Under the pieces are notes generated by a model. It did not search any database, was not told where the DNA came from, and saw nothing but the letters and a program-made list of their open reading frames with translations. A stretch of DNA of 64,000 bases, taken from positions 3,960,342 through 4,024,341 of the forward strand of contig NC_051090.1 in NCBI RefSeq assembly GCF_901709675.1, given 5' to 3'. Numbering within the stretch: the stretch's first letter is position 1; each line of letters opens with the position of its first letter. Of this stretch, positions 36,858 to 48,234 are shown in pieces. The DNA is from Syngnathus acus. Lineage: Eukaryota > Chordata > Actinopteri > Syngnathiformes > Syngnathidae. The position numbers and the translations under genes were made by a program.

Positions 36858-39800
36858 TTATGTGATGTACTCCAGGATGTAAAAGATAAGCTCCATCACG
36901 ATGGACTCGTCGCCTCTCTTGCGCCCCCTGCTGTGGATGACCGGGATGAGCGTGCTGTCCAGGGCGTTCAAATACTGAGGAGGGAGAGGGTGCCCGTTGC
37001 TGCCTGCCACAAAGCCCACCTGAAATTATCAACAAAGAAATACAGAACGATTTAATTAGAACTGATATAATCATAATTTAAATACCACTCTGAAAGTGTC
37101 AATCAAAAATCAACATGAATCTTATCTTTATAAAGTCGTATGTTGGAATGCATCACACTGACCTGCTGGGGGTCAAAGGTGACACGCAGCCCCAACTTGG
37201 CCATGCCGTCCTCCTTGAGGAGTTTGAGGTACGGGCACAGCGCCAAGCAAAAAGCTCTGGCGATCCGCTCCGTCAGTCGGTTGTGTTCTGGCACGTTGGC
37301 CGCCATTCCTTTCGGGGGCTCGGCTCTCTGCAGGTAGAACACCTGCGCACGACATTCGTTGACGTAAAATCTTAACATATTGCTTTTAAAAGTAGGTCAA
37401 ACGCACTTCTGTCCAGTGAATAATCTTCCCGTTTTCTTTGTATTCAGATTTCTGGAACATCTTGGTACTGCTGATGGACTCCATGGATTTACCATCAATG
37501 GGGCTTATGACCCTGTGGACAACGACAAAACATGTCTCAACTGAATTCCAATTTGGATCAATAAACTCCAAGCAGCTGGAGGCGCCCGACCCTTTATTGA
37601 AGGTACACTTGGCCTCCACCCACTGCACACAAACGAGCTCCTGGCTGTCGGCTCGGTCCACGCGGCCGCAAGTGACGACGTAGTCCTTCATCTCCCGGAG
37701 CGACCTACGTAGTTCTGCCATGGTCTCTGGGGTAATCTGCACCATTAGTCCATCTGGGGGAGGGAGGGGGGGGATGACACACACTCAAGAACACACACAC
37801 GCTAATATACATTTGGCAACATTGACAGACAGTGCCAAACAGGCTGTTCAAGTGAACACACACACATTTACAATATACGAAGAAAGATGAATATTGTGGA
37901 TAAATCGAAACAACGAAAGAGTAAAGTCGCCCCCTTGTTGCGTTACCTTCTACGATGCTGGATTTGGCGAAGTAACCTGCCGTTGCTTTCAGCGCGTTAC
38001 TGAATATGAAAAAACACGAGCCAGTCACTAAGTGGAGAAAAGGGACAAACAAACACGAGTCTTCAACTGTGACCCCCTCAAAAAAATATATATATATATT
38101 AATAGCGTTGCTTGGTTACCTTTCCGCGGCTCGTTGTGAATGCTGATGGCTTGCGTCTGGTACTGGCCGTCGTCCCTTTGCACGCAGATGAGGTGAGAAT
38201 CGGCCTCCTCGTTGAAGCAAGCGCCCATGGCCAGGACATGCTCGTTGCACTTGTTCATGGCCTTCATCAGCTGACGTGGCAGGAAACCATGAATGAAAGA
38301 ATTTTCAAAATGGCACAGTGCAAATCTCCCATCTCACCTCGTTGTAGCCGCTAGTTGGGATCTTGATGCAGGTTCTCTGAGCCTCCAGGTCCACCGTGAG
38401 CCCCGGCACCATTGGAAGACTATAACGAAAATTCCTAAAGTCCTGCACAGGCAAAGTGGCGGGAATTTAAGGGGAAATGTAATTTGATTGAACTTTTATG
38501 TAGAATTCACATAACTCTCCTTTCAATTGAAACTAGCTAAATTCTTACACATATTAAGAAACGTCCCAGGCGGGCTATTGACTAGTATGGATGAGGCGGT
38601 GTTAAACCCTTCAATTAATGAACATATATCTGATCACAAAGGGTGAAGCAACACACGTAGACAGACAATGCTCACGATTTTCTTTATCCTCTGCGGAAAA
38701 ATAATATGACTGCGATTAATGAGTCCCTCACAGTACTTGTGAAAGTCTTCTTCATTTGTATACATTTCCAAATCTGAATGTAGCACACAATTCATACTCA
38801 CCACTAAAAGCCTCATGACTGTGTGGCCTATTTCCCCAAACAATGGCTTCCTAAAGCGCACACTGTACAGAGGACATGGGTAAACTGCAAAGAAAAGAGA
38901 GAGAAAGAAATCAGAAGCCAACTAGGAATTTGCATATGAACCGGTGACCTCTAACCCCAAAAGAAACTAAAAGTTGGCTTATGTCCTCATGATGTAGACT
39001 CACATCGGTACTCAGCACCCAAGCGCAGCATGAGACGCAGGGGGAACGTCTTGGCCCAGACCACCTCGGCCCGGTGGAGCAGCAGGCCGAAGAGGTACGG
39101 CTGGCTGGGCAGTGGCAGACCTTGAAGCGACTGACGGGTGGGACGGACAAACAAGAGGCCCGCGTGCTCGTCGCTGCCCAGGAAGCGGCTGCCGGACAGC
39201 GACAGCGACAAGTGCTTTATCAACTTCCCTGTGGATGAGAAAGAGAAGATATCAAGAACGTAAACAATTCAGCGGGACACTTGACTTAAAGGTGGGCTTG
39301 TCTGGGAAGTGAACCCAGGACCTCTCACACCCGAAGCGAGAATCATACCCCTAGACCCTACTTGTGTCAAGATCAAACAAAAGCAGACCTTTGGAACCAA
39401 ACTTTGAAAGAGAATGTGTACCTAATGAAATGACCTTACCGGTAAGGCTGTCCCTGTACAGCTGGACAAAGTGGCTGAAGAGATCCCTGGGAAAGCTCTT
39501 CTCCTCAGGCAAACACTGCAGGAGCACCACCACCTCCACCTGACCCACGGCATGCATCCCTTTGGTGGTCACGCACCAACACTTCCGGTTAACGTCTGTG
39601 CCACAAGCATGTAAGTGTCAAAGCGGCGCGGTGGAAGTCACAAACCGAAAAAAACAACAACTTACAGTTGACCATCTTGACCATGGCGAGCAGGTTGGCA
39701 TTGAGGACAAAAACCAGAGAGCTAGAGCGGCCGCTCTCCAGCTCTTGGATGAGCAACGTCTCGGAGGGCCGCTCCTCCACGGTGTAATCTGAGGAGGGAC

Positions 39801-41963
39801 CAGATTAAAGTGCTTTGAGCAGACCAAGGGCAACTCGAAGCTGTAATTATTCTGACATTGGCCTTATCTGCGGGACCTCCAGAAATATTGACGTTGCTTT
39901 AAAATAAATCACTGTGTAATTGTTCTGTCTCCAGCCGCAAGGTCGGGCAACTTTGAGTTTGAAGATAAAACTGAAGCAGGTCGAACTCATCGTTACATAA
40001 ACGGTATCGGAGACAACATATTGATGGATAATTAGTACTGCACCTCCTTTGACTCCTGTGGAGGTGAGGATCGGCGGCAGGCCTTGCAGCGGGATGAGGT
40101 TGGACGAGCTGTTCACAAGAGTAGACATTCCCCAGCTTCGAGGAGCACTCGCCTCCTGGAAGAGGAACGCAAGATTAAGAATACAACTCAAACAAATGTG
40201 GTGTCTTTTCTTTTGGGGTGATCCTACATTAGCGCCCCCATGTGGTCTGGAGGCTCTCCTGAGTTGCGGCGACCCTGCCCCACTTGGCGCCGCTCGGCTC
40301 ATAGATGGCGAGAGCCCGTGACCTCTGACCGGCGTGGCGGGGGCGGACTCGGACTGCTTGTCGATTAGGAGTTCGTCTGCGAACCACACCCTCCTTTTCG
40401 ACCTCGGCGACGTGCCTGGGAGGAAGATACCAATTGTTGTTGCGGTGTTTTCAAAAGCCCCCCCCCCCCACCGTCTCAAAAGTGACATTGGGAAAAAAAC
40501 CAAAAAAAACATAAGTGGCTCACTTTTAATGAGGGTTGAATGACAGGAAACACAAACCCGCCCCTCCTTGCCGTCCAGATGTGTAAGTCTGAACTTCAGG
40601 CCGGAGCAAAGTGCACAAAACACCTGACGACACACCCGTGCACATGCACACGTATATTGAATGACTTGAGAAGTGCACAAAACACCAGAAGGGACGGACG
40701 GAGGATGAGCCTCACCTTGCCACAAGCGCGACAGTGGTGCCTCCGTTTGGTAAACGTGAACTTGACGCTGCACTTCATGCACACGAGAGCCTCTGCGTCC
40801 GGGATCCAGACCGGAGCAACCTCCCCCAAGGCGTTGGATTGATCTTCGGTCAAGATGTCGACCGGATCGGACTCATTGTCAGGATGGACCGGGGAAGATG
40901 CGGAGGCTTTTGCTTCTTCTCCCGAATTGGACACAGCCTCTTTAAGATGATTCTGGAGGTCTTTGGATTCTTCCATCTCCTTCTCCTCGATCACAGAGTC
41001 CTCCTTGGAGGTTTTGAGCTTCCTCTCTTCCTGGGCCGGACTCAGAAGCAGAGGGCCTGGAGGCTCCTCACGCATGACTTCGCCCCATGGAGTCACCATG
41101 CAGCCACCTTCCTCCACGTGGAGCATCTTGGCAGGAGGTTTTTCTTCACACGGCGTGACCATTTCATCCGAGGGCGACTTGGAAGATGGAACTTCGGATC
41201 TGATTAGCTTTGATTTGGACATATCGCCTGCATCTTTGAGCACCAGGAGATAAGGTCTGCTTAGCCAGGGCAGCTTGGTGTCACCGAGGGACGGGTTGTC
41301 TCCATCTGTTTCAAGGAAAAATGTCAAATTCAGGAAACAAGAATCCAATTGCCAGAACCGAGGACCACTTGTCAGGCATTTTTCTTCTTAGTGACTCATC
41401 ACAACGTCAAATTGCATTTACGATAACAGAATACATCACGAGTAGCGCACATGGCAAAAAAAAAAAAGGGGGGGGGGGGATTCATGAGCACCACCTGACA
41501 ACTGCGCGTTTTTGCAGCAGTAATTAAATCCAATCAAGATGTATTAATGCCATGTTCCCAGAAAATCTGGATTAAAACACTGTATGGTAAATTGGTCATA
41601 AAAGTGTGACGCTTAAATGCTGCAGGTTGTGTGACGCATTGAGTTCACTCCAAGCTCGCCAATGCGACACTCGTCCGGAAGAGTAAGCAAACGTCAACGG
41701 GACATTGCACATTCCATTTTTATGCCTTCATTATTTTTGTGACACTCAACAAGAAGAAGGTGGAGGGAAAAGCGCGTTGTGGAAAAAATGCTGCATTAGC
41801 GCTTTTCGCGCACAAATATCATCGTCGTCGTCATCGTGACGCACATGCAAAGAAAGGTAGTATGGATGGAGAGTGCACGAAAAGAAAAGGACTTCTCACC
41901 TTCTGCGATGCCCCCCAAGAGGCTCTCGTTGTCGTCGTCCCGCGCGGAGAACAACTTCAACAT
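36858..41963 (-). CDS. zfyve9: SARA/ZFYVE9-like FYVE-domain endosomal protein, short form
   Basis: SARA anchors Smad2/3 to early endosomes through a PI3P-binding FYVE domain. Coding exons are 41900-41963, 40716-41305, 40524-40623, 40228-40415, 40044-40155, 39666-39788, 39440-39595, 39004-39228, 38802-38884, 38338-38442, 38120-38270, 37947-38027, 37407-37753, 37163-37342 and 36858-37019. They sum to 888 residues, against about 1425 in human ZFYVE9. Seen: [16 protein letters not shown] shared with [21 protein letters not shown] (209-217) and RVCVSCH; then RRVWFAD; then a full-length C-terminal domain ([58 protein letters not shown]). The N-terminal region is much shorter than in mammals, and the Smad-binding segment between FYVE and RRVWFAD is absent. 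BTF3L4 is the neighbour in mammals too. It could be a divergent teleost duplicate. An in-frame intron-like piece (37513-37590) may be spliced out, giving 862 residues. Confidence 0.88.
39416..39435 (-). repeat. TTAGGTACAC-type motif at an intron start
   Basis: On the minus strand GGTCATTTCATTAGGTACAC begins at the fifth base of the zfyve9-like intron, directly after the GTAAG donor. It matches the motif at 2195 and 7495. Confidence 0.4.
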
Positions 41964-42275
41964 GGTCTTGCGCTTACATCGCACACAGCAGCTGCATCTG
42001 AAATAATGATGACGGGTTGGGGGGAGGTGTTGGCTCTCTACCCCCCCTGTGAGCGACCCCCTCCCTGCCCCCCCTTGTGTTTCTCTGCAGCTCTTCAAAA
42101 GGAGGAAACTCTCGAGGCGAATGGAGCTGTGCTGACGTCACACGTTGTGCATAAACCAGATATTTGTGGTTGGGCGTCTGTATTGTGCTGGCAGATCCTT
42201 TTTTTATTTTTGTACTAAATTAGCTAGAGCACTAGACCACTTCAAAATAGAAATCAAAAATACTGAAACAGCTTG

Positions 42276-42281
42276 TTTATT
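42276..42281 (-). terminator. Possible polyadenylation signal of btf3l4
   Basis: TTTATT on the plus strand, AATAAA on the minus strand, about 330 bases beyond the btf3l4 stop codon. A TTAGGTACAC-type motif copy lies close by at 42308-42324. Confidence 0.35.
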
Positions 42282-42520
42282 TGTTGTTCATTATCATTAG
42301 ATTGTATGGGTGTACCTAATGTGGCTCTGCTGGTTTGAATTCTTTGATACCTCAATTGGCAGTGATGATGACAACGGCCTCTAAAAAAATGTTAATCATC
42401 TTTATACTGTTTCATAAACAAACAACTTTGAACATTTAAAATGACTGACAATGTGGCGACAAATGAAGCTCAAATGATGTCAGCCTGCTTGGTCATCTGG
42501 AAGAAGAAAAGTCTCTCGTT

Positions 42521-42546
42521 TGTGTGTGTGTGTGTGTGTGTGTGTG
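42521..42546. repeat. (TG)n microsatellite in the btf3l4 3' region
   Basis: About thirteen TG units, within the expected 3' untranslated region of btf3l4. Confidence 0.9.
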
Positions 42547-42613
42547 CGCCCATTCTGATATGGATAAGTAGAAATGAAAAAGTTGGAGAGTTTTTCTGGT
42601 TTTGGCGCAGTCG

Positions 42614-43726
<1,113 letters not shown>

Positions 43727-44106
43727 TCAGTGTAGCGCGACGACAACAAAACAAAACATACGCCAAAGCGTCTCGTACGCGACACGGCACATATTCAAAC
43801 ATTGTAACGTTTAATACTGCAACCTGTACGAGTTTTCACGGAGGCATGCGGGTTTTCCTTTCTTTTAAAAAAGACTTAGGTCATAAGAAACGGGTTTTAT
43901 TAGTCACAAATGGATGTGGATTTATCTTCTTGTTTGTGCCGAAGTTATTGACGTTTGTGAACGGTGCTGCCACCTTGCGGATTACCGAGGTATTTCATCA
44001 ACAAAGGCCCTCACGGAATATCATGTAAAACGTTTATTATTATTATTTTGTCAACATTTTTACGGATCTCTCAATTACACCTCGATCCCACACATTTTAA
44101 TATTTT

Positions 44107-44112
44107 TTTATT
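44107..44112 (-). terminator. Possible polyadenylation signal of ptgfr
   Basis: TTTATT on the plus strand lies about 280 bases beyond the ptgfr stop codon. A further copy occurs near 44033. Confidence 0.3.
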
Positions 44113-44394
44113 GACTCCCATCCACTGTATAAGAACACTTTTCACATTTTACAAAGGACTTGATAGTGACAACAATCCTTAAGACAAAAGATGACTTTAC
44201 ATAATAAGTGATGTGCTATCAAACCACTGCTCCAGCAACAGGCCCTTTTTTCACTCAAAAGGTCCACCCATCAAACATTTAATAGTGAAGCCATGAAGTT
44301 ACACACATTGGACATCATATATTATACAAGAGTTAACACAAGTTACTTGACCTACATCACATACTGTTTTCCATCACTATCTTCCCACTTTCTT

Positions 44395-45920
44395 TCAGCC
44401 TTTCTTCCACACGGATAGCACCATGTGAAACACTTCGGTCTTGGAGTCGTCAGTCAGACTGATGTTTGTGTTTTGTACGAGCAAGCCGTCGAAGAGGCTC
44501 GCCGGTGGGTCCAACTTGGAGTGGCTGGAGCTTTGCAGAAAGCTGTGCCGCCAGCACGCCGGCTCCTGGGACTTGGACCTGCAGCAGCGTTGTAACATAA
44601 GAAAGAATTTCTTCAGCACGGCCTTCCTCAGGAGGATGTAGACCCAGGGGTCAAGGATCTGGTTCCATGTGGCTATGCGCAGCACAAAAAGCAGTTTGTC
44701 GGATGCTGGGTCATAATCGTCTTTGGAGGTAAGAAAGATGATGCGGGTCTGCACAAAGTCAAACATAAAACGAACGAGAAATCAGTCAATACTATGGGAT
44801 AAATTGTATCTGCAATAATAGTGGGTAAATAGTACTTTTCATTTCAAATGATGTGCTAATGCATAATGGGAAACATATAGTAGTTGAATGAAACTCTTCA
44901 TCAACTCTGCTACCTGGTGGCCGAGTTGAAAACTCCAGAAAGAACCGCAATGAATTAATCCTTATGCAAAATGAATATTCGAATTAGGCCAGAAATATCA
45001 AATGTATACTTTACGAAAATATTATACATTCATCCTGGTTACATTTCGCCAATATTTTCCAATATTGTATTTCATGGTCTTCAAATTTGTGCCTCAAGAA
45101 AATAATTTCTCAGGGTCATTTTGCTTACCAGTAAAGGTCCCCAGCATACACAGGAAACCAACATGATGGCCATGAGCTGGCAGATCATCTCAACGTGGTA
45201 AGACGTTCCTCTGCTGTGATGCTTACGGTGCATGGTGGACAAGAGCAGGGAGCAGCTGGTCACCGTGTTGCAAACGATAGAGAAGAGAAGAGCCAGCAAG
45301 CCTAGCAGGGAAAACAGCAAAGGCAGGAACACATCCAACCAGTCACTGGGCTCGTCCAAATTGTAAAAGCACCAGCTCCTGGAGCTCTGCACCCTGTAGG
45401 ACCTCCTCAGCGCCACAGGCAGGGCAGCCACCAGAGCGGCCAGGAGCCAGATGACGGACAGCAGCTTGTTCATGTGGCGGAAGGCCAATCCGGTCGAGTG
45501 GTAAAAGGGCTTGGTGATCCCGATGCAGCGCTCGATGGCCATGGCGCTCCCCAGGAACAGCGGGCTCAGTCCGAAGAAGACCAAGGTGGCGCCGAAGAGG
45601 TTGCACACTCTGCCGTGGGGGTCGAACGTCTCCCATTGCTTGCGCAAGCTGTAGACGTAAATCACCACCGAGCCGTTGACCAGGTGGCCCAGCAGGTCGG
45701 TGGCCACCAGGGAGGTGGCGAACACTGAGAAGGGCGCCCTGCTCTTCTGCGGCATGCGTTTGGGGGATTTGAGCAGGATGAAGAGGGCCAGGCTGTTGGA
45801 CAGGATGCCGACGCTCATAGAGATGACTGAAGTGGTCACCGACCGACTCTCGGCAATGCAGGTGATGTTTGTGGGCGGGGCCTCTTTCCAACTCAGATCA
45901 GCGTTCTCACCGGCTGACAT
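44395..45920 (-). CDS. ptgfr: Prostaglandin F2-alpha receptor (FP), two coding exons
   Basis: This is a class A GPCR that couples PGF2-alpha to Gq and calcium release in smooth muscle and ovary. Coding exons are 45129-45920 and 44395-44748, giving 381 residues (human 359). Seven hydrophobic segments are visible. Prostanoid-receptor hallmarks are VGILSNSLALFIL in TM1; MAIERCIGITKPFYHSTG, with ERC replacing DRY; the second extracellular loop SSRSWCFYN; and IATWNQILDPWVYILLRKAV in TM7, with DPWVY replacing NPxxY. The single intron falls at the end of TM6 (WGPLL|TRIIF), the conserved position in prostanoid receptors. An N-glycosylation site (NIT) lies in the N-terminal tail. The tail after TM7 is long and Ser-rich. 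A TAG acceptor just upstream of the ATG implies an unseen leader exon. Confidence 0.94.
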
Positions 45921-45935
45921 TGTGAGCTTGGAATC

Positions 45936-48234
45936 TAGAAAACATCAATAATATCCCAAAACTATCAAGACTGGACAGAAATGCAAAATAACATGAAATG
46001 GAGCAGCACGCCACCACAATGGGTGAACTATGACAGGATTGTACCTTTCGTTTAATCGCTTTTACAATTATTATTTCGTAATTGCACCATTTGAGTAACT
46101 CCATTTTCAGGGGCTCAAAAGTACTTGGACCTTTTGGACATACAAAAGGTTAATTGTCCAGGTGTGTTCTTTTGATATTGCAAAACAAATGACACAGATA
46201 ACTGAGTTGGCATTTGGCAACTCTTTGACTGTGCAGAACATTTTAAGGAGGACATTGTTTGACTTCTAAAAAAAAAAAAAAAAGTGAAAACCGGCAGGTG
46301 TCATCACGCAATTGAGACAGCATCACCGGAAAATCACACAAGACAACTTAAGTGTGAATTGAAACTTTCACAACAGTAGTCAAGAATATTTAAGACCATG
46401 CAAGAAAGACATTTGGACAGGGAAAGGAACCGCTCAGGATCCAAAGCATCCCTCAACACAAAATAAACAGGTGACTCTCGCAGAAAGACAAAATGAATCA
46501 TGAGGTGTGCAGAGGGTCAGATTCAACCTCAGGATCAAAAGTAAGCTAGGCAGACTCCCGAATGTTGAAACATGCAAATGCATTTTCTAAAACAACAACA
46601 ACAAAAACATTGGAAAAGATTTATTACCTACACCTTGTTACTTCACGTCATGAAGCTTCTCCTGCTTTTGTGCTGTCTAATCAACTTTGCTCCAATCGAT
46701 GTTGTTGATGAGGCGGAGATGTGCTGTTTCCTTGGCTCCTGACTCCCAACTGTTCCTGCTGCATAAAAAAAAAAAAAAAGCTTCAGTGCTGTCCATCAAA
46801 CATACGTGTCATCCAACGGCCTCGGCTCCTCCAAGTAATATGATGAAGCATGACACACACCAGCTCACACACGTTTGCAAATGTGTGTGTGTGTGTTGCT
46901 CTTTTGGATGTGAGATTGGCTCTCCACTGATAAATAGCAATGAATCACACAAACCTGCCAAGCAACTCATAATGAGCTTCTTGGCCTAGTTCCAATTAAG
47001 ACATGTTCTGCACAAAGACTTCATACAGATGCAACGAAATGTTGCGTTCATGCACGACTATTAGAAAATGTGTTGCGCAACACCACCACATGCAACAGCA
47101 ATAAAATTATTGAACAAATTTAATTGAGGCAAAAAAAAATCAGCATTTCATATTTGTCCTTTTTCTGTCAAATCCTTTTCCGGGTTTGACATAACGCGTT
47201 CCAAGTGTGCTGTCCCAGACGGAAACGTGAGTCATGTTCGACTGGAGTAGTCAAAGAAAATAAGGCGTAATGTTGGCTTCACGCTACTTTTCTGCACCTA
47301 ATCACAAAAAGAACACCAACAGCAAAAGTCACAAGTATCAAACGTACTCTTCGTACTCGTCGTCATCATTTTCTCACCATCAAGTGGGCCTAAATGGTGC
47401 CCGGTGTCATTATTAAGGTGCCACAAGTAGGAAAAAAAAAACACCTTGTTCCTTGTGACTCCTTTTCAGTTTTTAAAAAATTAATCAGTGTGGTTCACTA
47501 TTCACATTTTTTTCTGTAGCCATTTGCAAAGTAATTTGCCTATTATTGTGTTCTTTCTGGAATACCCTAAAATTTCCGGAAGTAAGAAAACAATAGCGCT
47601 TGTTTGTAATTAATTTATTATTTAACGCGTCGTTAGAAAATGAATGGCGACTTTACAAAAAGGAAATGTAATATTTCTAGCTGTTATGATCATTCTTGCC
47701 AGCAGATGTCAGCATGACCTTGTTATTTTAATGAGTTGGTTCTCTCGTAGCTGAACAAATAAAATGATAAAAATTAATTTATGGCGATTTCATTTGTTGA
47801 CATGTAGGTTTAAAATGAATCAATTTTATTTTCTATCTCCCTGCGAATTGTGTCAAAAAGATGCTACCTGGCCAGATGTCAGAAAAAAAAAAAAAAAATT
47901 GTTTTACAGGTTAGAGGTCACATTTATGACTCGTGGAGCTTTCTAGTTACACCTGAAGGGCTGGTGCCATCTGTATGCAGGACACACGGGGCACCTTAGC
48001 ATAACACCCCAGCGCCGCATGCACCGTCTTGGTCCAGAGCACCTGAGATCATTCAGATTCCGCACGCAAGCTTGCTCATGTGGTGAAATTCATAAGGCGT
48101 TCTTGTAACACACGGGAACAAGCAGCAGACAAAAGCGCTTCCCCCCTCCCCCCACCAATACAGGACAGTCCTGTGTATTGTAATATTTAATGATCAAAAC
48201 AAAGTTTGGTCCAAGTGGGAATCTCGCAAGCATC
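45936..48234. other. Interval between ptgfr and st6galnac5
   Basis: No coding sequence is recognised. It contains the Tc1-like fossil at 46101-46500, poly-A runs and a short (TG)n near 46884. A ptgfr leader exon probably lies somewhere here. On the left side of st6galnac5, a variant polyadenylation hexamer (TTTAAT on plus, ATTAAA on minus) is at 48186-48191. Confidence 0.5.
46101..46500. mobile_element. Tc1/mariner-like fossil
   Basis: The piece begins near CCATTTTCAGGGGCTCAAAA and continues with TACTTGGAC and, further on, GGGAAAGGAACCGCTCAGGA. These are words I associate with a fish Tc1-like element. Stops and small deletions break any frame. Boundaries are approximate. Confidence 0.35.

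Noticed and set aside
38634-38921. 95-residue minus-strand frame through the zfyve9-like gene
   Set aside because: Only 38802-38884 is exon. The rest reads past the GTGAGT donor into an intron, and human SARA passes directly from the MxLLx block to DFRN.
45343-45891. 182-residue second frame inside the ptgfr exon
   Set aside because: It is the alternate frame of the receptor's GC-rich coding sequence, without conserved features.
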